A stretch of 64,000 nucleotides of DNA from Thiomonas arsenitoxydans (GTDB lineage: Bacteria > Pseudomonadota > Gammaproteobacteria > Burkholderiales > Burkholderiaceae_C). Shown piece by piece: positions 56,090 through 64,000 of this stretch. Positions within the stretch are counted from its first letter, which is position 1. Each line of letters starts with the position of its first letter. The notes beneath the pieces were generated by a model, which saw nothing but the letters and a program-made list of their open reading frames with translations, was not told the DNA's origin and did not search any database. Position numbers and translations under genes: made by a program. Location of the stretch: positions 992,001-1,056,000 of the forward strand of contig NC_014145.1 of NCBI RefSeq assembly GCF_000253115.1. The letters run 5' to 3'.

Positions 56090-57652
56090 TCACTGCGGCA
56101 GCGTCTTGTCGATCTGCACCTGCTGCGCGTGCGCTTGTTCGAGCGCGCGCAGACGGGCGTTGATGATCGACGCCTCGAAGTAATCCGCCCCCGGCGTGCG
56201 CTGCGCAATGTGCAGTTGTTCGATGGCCGCTTCGGTTTTTCCTTCCAGGGCGTAAGCCTCGGCCGTGGCGCGATGTTGCGCCGCAAAGGCGCCCAGGGCG
56301 GCCTCGGCGCGGGCCTGGTCTTGCCACAGCACGATGTCTTGTGGATGCGCCACGGTCTGCTGGCGCAAAAACTCGCGCGCCGATTTTTTATCGGGCAAAG
56401 CCAGCAGGCAGCGCGCCAACAGATGCCGGGCGGCGGTGGACTGCGGAAACTGGCGGCAAAGCGCACGCGCTGCATCGGCGGCCTGCGCGGGTTGATGCTC
56501 CAGCAGCAATTCGGTCTGCAGCAGATCGAGGGGCAGACGCTCGGCGGCCGGGGCGTTGGCGGCCGCAGCTTGCGCCCGCGCGAGCGCCGCCGCGGCGGCG
56601 TCGAACCGGCCCAGCCTTTGCAGCAACACGGCCTGACCGTAGGCGATGGCGGCCTGCTGGGCGGGGAAGGCGGCTTTGTCGGCGCTGAAACGCTTTTCCT
56701 CGTGCTGCATGGCGTCGCGCTTGGTTGGGGTGAGCGCGCGGGCGCGGGCGTGCATGAGCCAGAACATCAGATCGTGGTCGGGTGGCAGGGGATGGTTGCC
56801 GCCGCGTGCCTGGGCGTCGGCGATGCGCTCGCTGGTCAGCGGGTGCGTTTGCAGGAAGGCCAGCACATCGGAGTCGTCGAGCCGGGAGAGGTTTTGCAGC
56901 CGTAGCAGCATGCTGGCCATGGCCTGCGGTGGATAGCCCGATTCCGCCAGCACCTCTTCGCCGGTGCGGTCGGCGTCGCGCTCGTTGCTGCGCGAAAAAC
57001 GCAGAGCTCTGTCGATGGCTGCGGCCTGCCCGCCCATCGCCAGACCTTGCGCAGCCTGGTCCTGCCCCGCGCTCGCGGCGGCGACGGCCAGCAGCAGCGA
57101 GCCGATGCTCAGCAGCCTGTCACGGCCCATCTGCGCCAGCCGCTGGGCGATGTGTCGCTGGGTAATGTGCGACATTTCATGGGCGAACACGGCCGCCACT
57201 TGATCGTGCGATTGCGCGTCGATGATCAGCCCGGTGTGCACCCCGATCCAGCCACCGGGCAGGGCAAAGGCGTTGAAGCTGCGGTCGCGCAGCAGAAACA
57301 CGCGAAAGTGCGCGGGCGCCTCCATCTCGGCGGTGCGCCGGGCAGCGGGCGTGAGGCGGTCGACGATGACCTGGAGGTAGTCGCGCAGCAGGCTGTCGTG
57401 CAGGTAGTCGGGCTCCTGCCGCATTTCTCGCATGATGATTTCGCCCAGACGTTTTTCCTGTACCGAAGACAGGCTGCCCTGCGCGGGGTCGCCCAAGGTC
57501 GGCAGGCTGCTGGCGTAGCCGGGGGCGCGGGTGTCAGCGCCTTGCGCCCAGACCGGCGCGCCAGATAGCGCGGCGCCGAGCAGGCAGACGGTGGCTTGCT
57601 GGCTGATGTGGCGCAGGCGGCGTAGGCGGAAATGAGGCGAGGCGAAGCGCAC
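56090..57652 (-). CDS. Periplasmic M48 family metalloprotease with TPR domain (BepA-like)
   Basis: About 520 residues from a GTG at 57650-57652 that starts a signal peptide (RRLRHISQQATVCLLGAAL to APVWA); the frame extends upstream to 57724 and the true start is uncertain. The zinc motif is HEMSH (in AAVFAHEMSHITQRH), the third ligand Glu lies in SNERDADRTGEEV, and GGWIGVHTGLI precedes it. The C-terminal half is TPR repeats. This is the BepA (YfgC) architecture, which degrades or assists stalled LptD and BAM substrates. It follows ptsI closely on the same strand. Confidence 0.88.
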   Translation of the reverse strand: MRFASPHFRLRRLRHISQQATVCLLGAALSGAPVWAQGADTRAPGYASSLPTLGDPAQGSLSSVQEKRLGEIIMREMRQEPDYLHDSLLRDYLQVIVDRLTPAARRTAEMEAPAHFRVFLLRDRSFNAFALPGGWIGVHTGLIIDAQSHDQVAAVFAHEMSHITQRHIAQRLAQMGRDRLLSIGSLLLAVAAASAGQDQAAQGLAMGGQAAAIDRALRFSRSNERDADRTGEEVLAESGYPPQAMASMLLRLQNLSRLDDSDVLAFLQTHPLTSERIADAQARGGNHPLPPDHDLMFWLMHARARALTPTKRDAMQHEEKRFSADKAAFPAQQAAIAYGQAVLLQRLGRFDAAAAALARAQAAAANAPAAERLPLDLLQTELLLEHQPAQAADAARALCRQFPQSTAARHLLARCLLALPDKKSAREFLRQQTVAHPQDIVLWQDQARAEAALGAFAAQHRATAEAYALEGKTEAAIEQLHIAQRTPGADYFEASIINARLRALEQAHAQQVQIDKTLPQ

Positions 57653-57728
57653 GGATCGGTCGGAGAGAAGGGCGTCAGGAGGTCTGCAGGTGAAGACTGG
57701 CCCTGGCTCGACAGGTTCCCGCAAGTCT

Positions 57729-59480
57729 TTAGCCCAACGCCGCGAGCGCCGCCTGCAGTTCTTCGGGCTCGAAGCTCGACAGCACGGTCTGTACCAGCGG
57801 CGTGAGTTTGTCGGGGTCGGCGCGCAGCACTTCTTGCTTGACCGCGAGGATCTGCGACGGATGCATGGAAAAACTGCGCAGGCCCATGCCCAGCAGCAGG
57901 CGGGTCATGCTCGGGTCGCCGGCCATTTCGCCGCACACGCTCACTTCCACCGGCCGGCCCTTCCAGGCGGCCGCAGCACGGGTCTGGGTGATGATCTGCG
58001 CCAGCAGGTTGAGCACTGCGGGATGCAGCGGGTCGTAGAGGTTGGAGACGCTCTCATCCGCGCGGTCGATGGCCAGGGTGTATTGCACCAGGTCGTTGGT
58101 GCCGACCGAGAGAAAATCGAAATGCCGCAGGAACAAGGGTAGCGCCAACGCGGCGCCCGGCACTTCGATCATCGCGCCCAGTTCCACCGGGCCGTATGAA
58201 ACGCCCTTGGCATCGAGTTCGGCGCGGGCCTTGTTGAGTTCGGCAAGGGTCTGGCGGATTTCGCTGGCGTGCGCCACCATGGGGATGAGCACCTTCAGCG
58301 GCCCGAGCACGGCGGCGCGCAGCAAGGCGCGCAACTGCATGCGGAACATCGCCGGGTCGGACAGGCTGTAGCGAATGGCGCGCAGCCCCAGCGCCGGGTT
58401 GAGGTGGGTGAACTCGCCGTCGCGATAGTCTTCGGCGTCGAGCGGTTTGTCCGAGCCGATATCGATGGTGCGGATGGTGACGGGCTTGCCCTGCATGGCC
58501 TGCATCACGCGGCTGTACGCGGCGTACTGCTCGTCTTCGCCGGGCAGATGGTCGCCACGATTCATGAACAGGAATTCCGTGCGGAACAGGCCTACCCCCA
58601 TCGCACCGGCTTCAAGCGCGGGCGCGCAGTCTTCGGGCTGCTCGATATTGGCGAGCAACTCCACCGGCTCGGCGTTGAGAGTACGCGCCGGGGTGAATTT
58701 CAGGCGCTTGAGCCGTTCGCGGGCGAGCTGCGATTCCTGCTGGCGAAGGCGGTAGTCTTCGAGGATGACGGGTGACGGATCGACGATGAGCAGCCCGCTG
58801 TCGCCGTCGATGATGACCAGATCGTCCTGGCGGATCAGGCTGCCGGCCGAGCGCGCGCCCACCACGGCGGGAATATCCAGACTGCGAGCGACGATGGCCG
58901 TATGCGAAGTCTTGCCGCCCACATCGGTGACGAAGCCGCGGAATACCCCGGTCTTGAACTGCAGCATGTCGGCCGGGGCGATGTCGTGGGCGATGAGCAC
59001 CAGATCGCCATTGCCGCTGGCCGAGCGGGCCAGCCCCGCGCTGCCGCGAAGGGCGCGCAGCACGCGTTCGACCACCTGCTCGACGTCGGCGATGCGCTCG
59101 CGCAGATAGGTGTCGTCCATTTCCTCGAAATTGCGCGAAATGACGTCGAGCTGGGCGGTGAGCGCCCACTCGGCGTTGTAGCGGCGCTGGCGTATCCAGG
59201 TGATGGTGTCGAGCGCCATCTGCCGATCATCGAGCAGCATTTTGTGCACATCGATGAAGGCGGCCATTTCGGCTGGGGCATCAGCGGGCAGATCGGCCTT
59301 GAGGGTGTCGAGTTCGGCGCGCACGGCACGGCGCGCGGCGCGCAGGCGCTCAATTTCCGCCTCTTCCGTGCCGGGGTCGACGAAGTAATGCGCCACGTCC
59401 AGCCGGGCCGAAGCGAGGATGACGGCACGCCCAATGGCCATGCCGCGAGAAACCGGAATTCCGAACAGTTGAAGAGCCAT
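57729..59480 (-). CDS. ptsI: Phosphoenolpyruvate-protein phosphotransferase (enzyme I)
   Basis: 583 residues from the ATG at 59478-59480 (ALQLFGIPVSRGMAIG); the longer upstream frame is unsupported. The phosphorylated His is H193 in GGKTSHTAIVARS; the PEP-binding barrel includes GLFRTEFLFMNRG, TIDIGSDKPLD, and the catalytic Cys in VSVCGEMAGD. It transfers phosphate from PEP to HPr. In most beta-proteobacteria ptsH precedes ptsI, but no HPr gene is here: a divergent unrelated gene lies upstream. It may serve a regulatory PTS. Confidence 0.95.
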   Translation of the reverse strand: MALQLFGIPVSRGMAIGRAVILASARLDVAHYFVDPGTEEAEIERLRAARRAVRAELDTLKADLPADAPAEMAAFIDVHKMLLDDRQMALDTITWIRQRRYNAEWALTAQLDVISRNFEEMDDTYLRERIADVEQVVERVLRALRGSAGLARSASGNGDLVLIAHDIAPADMLQFKTGVFRGFVTDVGGKTSHTAIVARSLDIPAVVGARSAGSLIRQDDLVIIDGDSGLLIVDPSPVILEDYRLRQQESQLARERLKRLKFTPARTLNAEPVELLANIEQPEDCAPALEAGAMGVGLFRTEFLFMNRGDHLPGEDEQYAAYSRVMQAMQGKPVTIRTIDIGSDKPLDAEDYRDGEFTHLNPALGLRAIRYSLSDPAMFRMQLRALLRAAVLGPLKVLIPMVAHASEIRQTLAELNKARAELDAKGVSYGPVELGAMIEVPGAALALPLFLRHFDFLSVGTNDLVQYTLAIDRADESVSNLYDPLHPAVLNLLAQIITQTRAAAAWKGRPVEVSVCGEMAGDPSMTRLLLGMGLRSFSMHPSQILAVKQEVLRADPDKLTPLVQTVLSSFEPEELQAALAALG

Positions 59481-59644
59481 GCGGCGATGGTAACGGCGGC
59501 GCGGCGGCGCAAAACACCCTGCGCCACGCAATACCAGACGGGCCAGCATGGAGATGCGCGGCTCATTAAGCTTCGCAAAGCACTTTTGCGCCGCAGAGCG
59601 CGCGGTGTTTTCCCTGATCAATGCCCTTTTCCCTGGAGTTCACC

Positions 59645-60049
59645 ATGCACAAACTTGCACTCTCCCTGGCCCTGCTCGGCTTTGCTGCCGCACCGGCCCT
59701 TGCCTCCACCATGCCGCACGAACTGAAGATCGAGCTTGCCGCCCAGAACAATTCCGGTGAAACCGGCTACGCCCTGATCAAGCCCATGGGCAAGGGCATC
59801 GAAGTCACCGTCCATATCAAGGGCGGGCCCAAAGGCGTGGCGCAGCCCGACCATATCCACCCCGGCACCTGCGCCAACCTCAACCCGGTTCCCAAGTATC
59901 CGCTGGAAAACGTGGTGGACGGCAAGTCGGTCACCAAGCTGCCGTCCGTGAGCATGGACGATCTGTTCAAGGAGCCCATGGCCATCAACGTGCATGAAAG
60001 CGCGCAGGACATGAAGAAATACGTGGCTTGCGGCGACATCAAAAAATAA
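59645..60049 (+). CDS. Small secreted protein of unknown function (CHRD/SodC-like fold possible)
   Basis: 134 residues from the ATG at 59645 (TGGAG upstream). A signal peptide (ALSLALLGFAAAPALAS) is followed by a beta-rich domain: HELKIELAAQNNSGETGYALI, IEVTVHIKGGPKG, QPDHIHPGTCANL, YPLENVVDGKSVTKLP and MAINVHESAQDMKKYVACGDIKK. The HxH, paired Cys and strand pattern recall CHRD or Cu/Zn-superoxide-dismutase-like sandwich proteins, but the SOD copper-zinc ligand set is incomplete. The two Cys could form a disulfide. Function unknown. Confidence 0.7.
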   Translation: MHKLALSLALLGFAAAPALASTMPHELKIELAAQNNSGETGYALIKPMGKGIEVTVHIKGGPKGVAQPDHIHPGTCANLNPVPKYPLENVVDGKSVTKLPSVSMDDLFKEPMAINVHESAQDMKKYVACGDIKK

Positions 60050-60084
60050 GCTGAACCGGCCTCGCGCTACCATTTCTGCCAACA

Positions 60085-60112
60085 CGGGGCGTCTCGAAGG
60101 CGCCCCGTTTTC
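60085..60112 (+). terminator. Intrinsic terminator after the small secreted protein gene
   Basis: CGGGGCG, loop TCTCGAAGG, CGCCCCG, then TTTTC. It ends about 15 bp before the GNAT start, so the GNAT gene must have its own promoter or depend on read-through. Confidence 0.8.
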
Positions 60113-60128
60113 ATTGGAGATGTGCAGC

Positions 60129-60608
60129 GTGATCACCCTTGTCGATGTCGATTTGTCCCTTCCTGAGCATGCCCACGCGCTGCTGGAACTCATTTCCCGC
60201 TACGCCCGCGATCCGATGGGCGGCGGCGAAGACCTCGCTCCCGAGGTCAAGGCCGTGCTGGTGCAGCGACTGCGCGAACGCGCCGATTATTTTGGCGTCC
60301 TCGCGTTCGACGGCGCCACACCCGTTGCGCTCATCAACTGCTTCGAGGGCTTTTCCACCTTCATGGCTCGGCCCCTGATGAACGTGCATGACGTGTACGT
60401 CGAGCCCGACTACCGCGGCCAGGGTCTGTCCCGCCGCCTGCTGCAGCGGGTGGAAGACGTGGCGCGTCTTCGGGGCTGCGGAAAGCTCACGCTGGAAGTG
60501 CTCGACGGCAACGCGTCAGCCATTGCGAGTTATCGCCGTTTCGGTTTCGAGACCTATGCGCTCGACCCGGCCTTTGGCCGGGCCCAGTTCTGGCAGAAAA
60601 AGCTTTGA
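60129..60608 (+). CDS. GNAT family N-acetyltransferase
   Basis: 159 residues from a GTG at 60129, preceded by GGAG at 9 nt; an ATG at 60120 and a TTG at 60114 are in frame but too close to that site. The acetyl-CoA-binding motif A is VHDVYVEPDYRGQGLSRRLLQ and motif B LTLEVLDGNASAIASYRRFGFE. The substrate is unknown. The gene directly follows a terminator hairpin. Confidence 0.88.
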   Translation: MITLVDVDLSLPEHAHALLELISRYARDPMGGGEDLAPEVKAVLVQRLRERADYFGVLAFDGATPVALINCFEGFSTFMARPLMNVHDVYVEPDYRGQGLSRRLLQRVEDVARLRGCGKLTLEVLDGNASAIASYRRFGFETYALDPAFGRAQFWQKKL

Positions 60609-60612
60609 TCTT

Positions 60613-62697
60613 TCAGCTCGCCGCCTGTGCGGCCAGTCCGCGTGCGCGCAGGCTATGCCAGAGCAGCACGATGGCCGCCAAGGCGAACCCGGCCTCGTCG
60701 GTCATCGGCAGCGCAGTGATCAGCAAGGCGGCGGCGCAGAACGCCAGCAGGCGTTCAAGTACCGACATCGGTCCGCGCAGATAACCCACGGCCACCGCGC
60801 CCCACAGCACAATGGCCAAAATGGCCTTGGCCGTCACATAGGCCACACCCAGCCAGGTCCAGTCGCCTTGCAGCATGAGCTGCGGGTCGTACACCGCCAT
60901 ATACGGCACAACGAAGCCCGCCAACGCGATCTGCGTGGCCTTGAAGCCAATGCGCATCGGCGAAGCCTTGGCCACAGAGGCTGCGGCGAACGCGGCCAGC
61001 GCCACGGGCGGCGTGAGGTCGGCCATGATGCCGAAATAGAACACGAACATGTGGCTGACGATGAGCGGCACGCCCAGCTTGAGCAGGGCGGGCGCGGCAA
61101 TCGAACTGGTGATGATGTAGTTCGGGATAGTGGGAATGCCCATGCCCAAAACCAGACAGACCGCCATGGTGAGCAGCAGCGAGAGCAGCAGGCTGTGCGC
61201 GCCGATGTCCACGATGAACCCGGCAAAGCTCGTGGCCGCGCCGGTGAGGGTGAGCACACCGACGATCACGCCGACGATGGCGCAGGCGATGCCCACGGGC
61301 AGGGCTTGCCGGGCGCCGTCGATCAGGCTGTCGCGCAAAACGCGCAGCGTCTGACGTCCGCCCTTGACCACCAAGTTGATGGCGACCAGCGCCGCAATGA
61401 CCCCCAACACCGGCAAGATGCCGAACTGCAGAAACGCCGCCGCGCCCAGACCGCAGGCAAACCAGAACACCATGCGGAACGCCGTATGCGAAATTCGCGC
61501 GGCGATGGCGGCGCCCAGCAGCAAAATGGCGGTGAGCGACAGCCCCATCATGCCGGCGAACATCGGGGTGAAGCCGTGGAACAGCATCCACACCAACGCG
61601 GCCAGCGGCAGGGCCAGATGCCAGTTTTCCTTCAGCGCCTTCCAGGAGTTGGGAATCTGGTCGGCAGGCAGGCCGAGCAATTTCTTGCGCCCCGCCTCCA
61701 GATGCACCATCCAGAACGCGGTGAGGTAGTAGAGCGCGGCCGGAATGATGGCGGCCTTGACGATGTCGGCATACGGCACATTGAGGGTTTCGGCCATGAT
61801 GAAGGCCACCGCGCCCATGACTGGCGGCATGATCTGCCCGCCCATGCTGGCCGTAGCTTCCACCGCCCCGGCGAACACCGGCGAGTAGCCGAAGCGCTTC
61901 ATCAGCGGAATGGTGAACTGGCCTACCGTGAGCACATTGGCCACGCCGGAGCCGGAGATGGTGCCCATCAATCCGGAAGAGATGACGGCCACCTTGGCCG
62001 GGCCGCCGCGCGCCTTGCCCACCAGCCCCAGCGCCAGGGCGTTGAACAGCCGGATCATGCCGGCATGTTCGAGAAACGCGCCGAACAGAATGAACAGAAA
62101 GATGTAGGTCGCCGACACCAGGGTGGGAATGCCGTAGATGCCCTCGGTGCCGAGATAGAGCTGACCGATGATCTGGTCGAGCCCGTAGCCGCGGTGGCTG
62201 ATGGCATCAGGCAGGTACTGGCCGAACAGGCCGTAGAGCAAAAAGGCCGCGCATACCAGCGGCAGCGCCAAGCCCAGGCTGCGCCGGGCCGCCTCGAACA
62301 GCAACACCACCACCGCGGCGCCGACCCAGAGGTCTGACAGCGTCGGGTCGCCGCTGCGCTGAATCAGGTCGGCTTCGAAAAACCAGTGATACAGCCCGAG
62401 CCCGAAAGCGGCTGCGCCCAGCAACCAGTCGAACCACGGAATGCGGTGCATCCAGCTCCCGCGCTTGAGCGCCGGCACGACCCAGAACACCAGCAACATC
62501 AGAAAGCCCACATGCAGCGAGCGCATCACCAGGCTCGACAGCGGGTGGAAGGCGGCTACGACGAGCTGATAGGCCGAAAACGCCAGCGCCGCGGCCATGA
62601 CGCTGCGCTGGGCAAGGCCGGATAAGCTGCGCTGGTGGCCGCTGTCGGCGTGCGGCTCGGAGGAGGTGTGGATCAGGTCGTCGGCGGTGGTGCTCAT
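60613..62697 (-). CDS. TRAP-TAXI transporter permease, fused 4TM/12TM subunits
   Basis: 694 residues with about 16-18 membrane helices. A short N-terminal DctQ-like part precedes a DctM-like large subunit with GAFLEHAGMIRLFNALALGL, SGLMGTISGSGVANVLTVG, EATASMGGQIMPPVMGA and GMGIPTIPNYIITSSIAAP. Fused permeases of this kind pair with TAXI-type binding proteins, one of which is encoded 100 bp upstream. They are sodium-driven importers of dicarboxylates, glutamate or related acids. The substrate is not determined. Confidence 0.93.
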   Translation of the reverse strand: MSTTADDLIHTSSEPHADSGHQRSLSGLAQRSVMAAALAFSAYQLVVAAFHPLSSLVMRSLHVGFLMLLVFWVVPALKRGSWMHRIPWFDWLLGAAAFGLGLYHWFFEADLIQRSGDPTLSDLWVGAAVVVLLFEAARRSLGLALPLVCAAFLLYGLFGQYLPDAISHRGYGLDQIIGQLYLGTEGIYGIPTLVSATYIFLFILFGAFLEHAGMIRLFNALALGLVGKARGGPAKVAVISSGLMGTISGSGVANVLTVGQFTIPLMKRFGYSPVFAGAVEATASMGGQIMPPVMGAVAFIMAETLNVPYADIVKAAIIPAALYYLTAFWMVHLEAGRKKLLGLPADQIPNSWKALKENWHLALPLAALVWMLFHGFTPMFAGMMGLSLTAILLLGAAIAARISHTAFRMVFWFACGLGAAAFLQFGILPVLGVIAALVAINLVVKGGRQTLRVLRDSLIDGARQALPVGIACAIVGVIVGVLTLTGAATSFAGFIVDIGAHSLLLSLLLTMAVCLVLGMGIPTIPNYIITSSIAAPALLKLGVPLIVSHMFVFYFGIMADLTPPVALAAFAAASVAKASPMRIGFKATQIALAGFVVPYMAVYDPQLMLQGDWTWLGVAYVTAKAILAIVLWGAVAVGYLRGPMSVLERLLAFCAAALLITALPMTDEAGFALAAIVLLWHSLRARGLAAQAAS

Positions 62698-62797
62698 GGC
62701 TGGAATCCGAGGCGCGTGAAGGCCGCTCGTGGCGGCGCCACACGATGGATGAGACGGCCCATGCAGGCGGGCCGAGGCGAAAAAGCCTTGCTGGGGT

Positions 62798-63778
62798 TTA
62801 CTTCAACACACCCGCTTCGCGGTAGTACTTGGCCGCGCCGGGGTGCAGCGGCACGGGCGAGTTCAGCGGCGCGTCCTTGAGGCTGATGCCTTTGGCCGCG
62901 GCATGCCCCGCCACGAGTTCGGGCAGGTGGGTGAACATCGCCTTGGTCATCTGATAGACCATCTCTTCGCTCAGCCCTTCGCGGGTGACGAGGAAGTTCT
63001 GGATGCGCGCCGTCGGCACCGCGGAGGTCTGGCCTTCATAAGTGTTTGCCGGAATGACCCCGCTTTGATAGGCCGGATCGCCCACCTTGGCGATGATGTC
63101 GGCAGGCACGGGAACCACCACGATTTTTTGAGACGCAGCCAGATCACGCAACGAAGACACGCCCAGCCCTGCCGATTGCAGCGTGGCGTCGAGCTGGCGG
63201 TTTTTCATCAGTTCCACCGACTCACCGAAAGGCAGGTATTCCACCTTGGAAAAATCTTTGTAGCTCAGCCCGGCAGCCTTGATCAAGGCGCGAGCGTTGA
63301 GTTCGGTGCCGCTCTTGGGTGCGCCCACCGAAATACTCTTGCCTTTCAGATCGGCCAAGGTTTTGATGCCCGAATCTTCGCGCGCCACGATCTGCACATA
63401 GTTGGAATAGATCGCCGCCAGGGTGCGCAGTTTTTTCAGCGGGACTTTGAACCCGGCGTCGGCCTCTCCTTTCCAGGCGTCCGACAGCGAATCGCCCAGC
63501 GAGAAACCCAGCTCGGCGCGGCCTGCTTCAAGCAGATTGAGGTTTTCCACCGAACCCTTGGTCGCCTGGACTGAACTCTTGGCCGCAGGTATAGCCTTGG
63601 TGTAGATCTGAGAGAGCGCAACGCCCAGCGGGTAGTACACGCCGCTGGTGCCGCCGGTGGCGATGGTGAGGTACTCGGCCGCAAACGCAGGGCGCAGGGC
63701 AAGAGGGGAGAGCAAAGCGGCGCCGCCAGCGAGCGCAAGAACGCGGCGGCGAGCGGGGGAGGTGGGGCTGCGAGTCAT
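62798..63778 (-). CDS. TAXI-family TRAP transporter solute-binding protein
   Basis: 326 residues from the ATG at 63776-63778. A signal peptide (RRRVLALAGGAALLSPLALRPAFA) precedes YLTIATGGTSGVYYPLGVALSQI, the TAXI signature, then VQATKGSVENLNLLEAGRAELGF and VGAPKSGTELNARALIKAAG. It delivers substrate to the fused permease downstream on the same strand. TAXI proteins bind acidic amino acids or small carboxylates. The upstream promoter lies before 63779. Confidence 0.92.
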   Translation of the reverse strand: MTRSPTSPARRRVLALAGGAALLSPLALRPAFAAEYLTIATGGTSGVYYPLGVALSQIYTKAIPAAKSSVQATKGSVENLNLLEAGRAELGFSLGDSLSDAWKGEADAGFKVPLKKLRTLAAIYSNYVQIVAREDSGIKTLADLKGKSISVGAPKSGTELNARALIKAAGLSYKDFSKVEYLPFGESVELMKNRQLDATLQSAGLGVSSLRDLAASQKIVVVPVPADIIAKVGDPAYQSGVIPANTYEGQTSAVPTARIQNFLVTREGLSEEMVYQMTKAMFTHLPELVAGHAAAKGISLKDAPLNSPVPLHPGAAKYYREAGVLK

Positions 63779-63857
63779 GATCGATCTCCGTGGCTGTGTT
63801 GTTACAAACGGAAACGATGCTAATGCCTCTGGGGCCAAATGCAATTGGGCAATGACC

Positions 63858-64000
63858 TCAGAGAATCTTGGACAGGAACTGCCGCGTGCGCTCGTGCTGC
63901 GGCGCGCCGAAAAACTGCTCCGGCGGCGCCGATTCGATGATTTTTCCCTGGTGCATCATCACCACGCGGTCGGCCACTTCGCGGGCAAAGCCCATTTCGT
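63858..64000 (-). CDS. Polar amino acid ABC transporter ATPase, 3' end (5' part outside window)
   Basis: Only the last 47 codons are visible. The C-terminus includes EMGFAREVADRVVMMHQGKI, then IESAPPEQFFGAPQHERTRQ and the final FLSKIL. The EMGFAREVADRV segment after the switch His and the QHERTRxFLSKIL ending are diagnostic of GlnQ/GltL/HisP-type ATPases. The rest of the transporter lies to the right. It is in the same direction as the TRAP-TAXI genes, 79 bp upstream of the binding protein. Confidence 0.85.
   Translation of the reverse strand, partial: EMGFAREVADRVVMMHQGKIIESAPPEQFFGAPQHERTRQFLSKIL

Noticed and set aside
60388..62337. 649-codon frame antisense to the TRAP permease
   Set aside because: Translation is a low-complexity His/Arg/Gln/Asp-rich mirror of hydrophobic codons on the other strand, not a real protein.

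Overview
The window is 64 kb of high-G+C bacterial chromosome. Gene content points to a betaproteobacterium of the order Burkholderiales, possibly near Thiomonas or the Comamonadaceae; the genus is an inference. Clues are the order purE-purK-tsaC, recA-recX-DUF2889-sucC-sucD, a CIRCE operator in front of rpoH, bamC-dapA, and a Comamonadaceae-like palindromic repeat. Most genes are housekeeping. I see no prophage, transposase, CRISPR array, rRNA or tRNA, and no obviously novel multi-gene system. The interest lies in regulatory sites, altered motifs and a few poorly described small operons.

Layout. 0-3 kb: the 3' end of a BatD-like gene, DUF493 and SlyX genes, a PIN/RHH toxin-antitoxin pair and a small TPR membrane protein. 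3-6.8 kb (minus strand): a copper-handling operon of a secreted Cys/His protein, an outer-membrane efflux lipoprotein, a Tat-exported multicopper oxidase and a CusF-like metallochaperone. 6.9-7.9 kb: rpoH with a perfect CIRCE element. 7.9-12.1 kb (minus): MoxR ATPase, DUF58 and DUF3488-transglutaminase. 12.2-13.1 kb: a histone-deacetylase-like amidohydrolase. 13.2-17.9 kb (minus): a complete LIV-type ABC transporter, livG-F-K-H-M, with an Arg in the LivF Walker A and a strong hairpin after livK. 18.2-19.6 kb: succinate-semialdehyde dehydrogenase.

19.8-24.9 kb (plus): alaS, coaBC, dut and DUF2062. 24.9-27.6 kb: SlyD-like FKBP, RoxA-type JmjC oxygenase, an unknown protein and an Ala/Pro-repeat lipoprotein. 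27.7-30.4 kb (minus): methyltransferase, dapA, bamC. 30.5-33 kb (plus): galE, dps, ubiA. 33.1-36.2 kb (minus): an AraC/B3-B4/LysE cluster and purC. 36.3-40.7 kb: PfpI protein, CnoX-like thioredoxin (minus), purE, purK, tsaC. 40.9-43 kb: GDSL esterase lipoprotein and OmpW. 43.1-47.5 kb: recA under a perfect LexA box, recX, DUF2889, sucC, sucD.

47.6-49.8 kb: TerC membrane protein, PP2C phosphatase and FHA protein, a possible Ser/Thr-phosphorylation module without a kinase here. 49.9-51.4 kb: pyruvate kinase (minus). 51.5-52.9 kb: PAS-GGDEF cyclase. 52.9-57.7 kb (minus): AzlCD exporter, PglL/Wzy-type ligase, M48 peptidase with TPRs. 57.7-59.5 kb: ptsI. 59.6-60.6 kb: small periplasmic protein and GNAT. 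60.6-63.8 kb (minus): TRAP-TAXI permease and binding protein. The right edge holds the 3' end of a polar amino-acid ABC ATPase.

Terminators separate most transcription units and are listed individually. Start codons were moved inside several longer reading frames on the basis of ribosome-binding sites, signal peptides and family lengths; the reasons are given in each entry.
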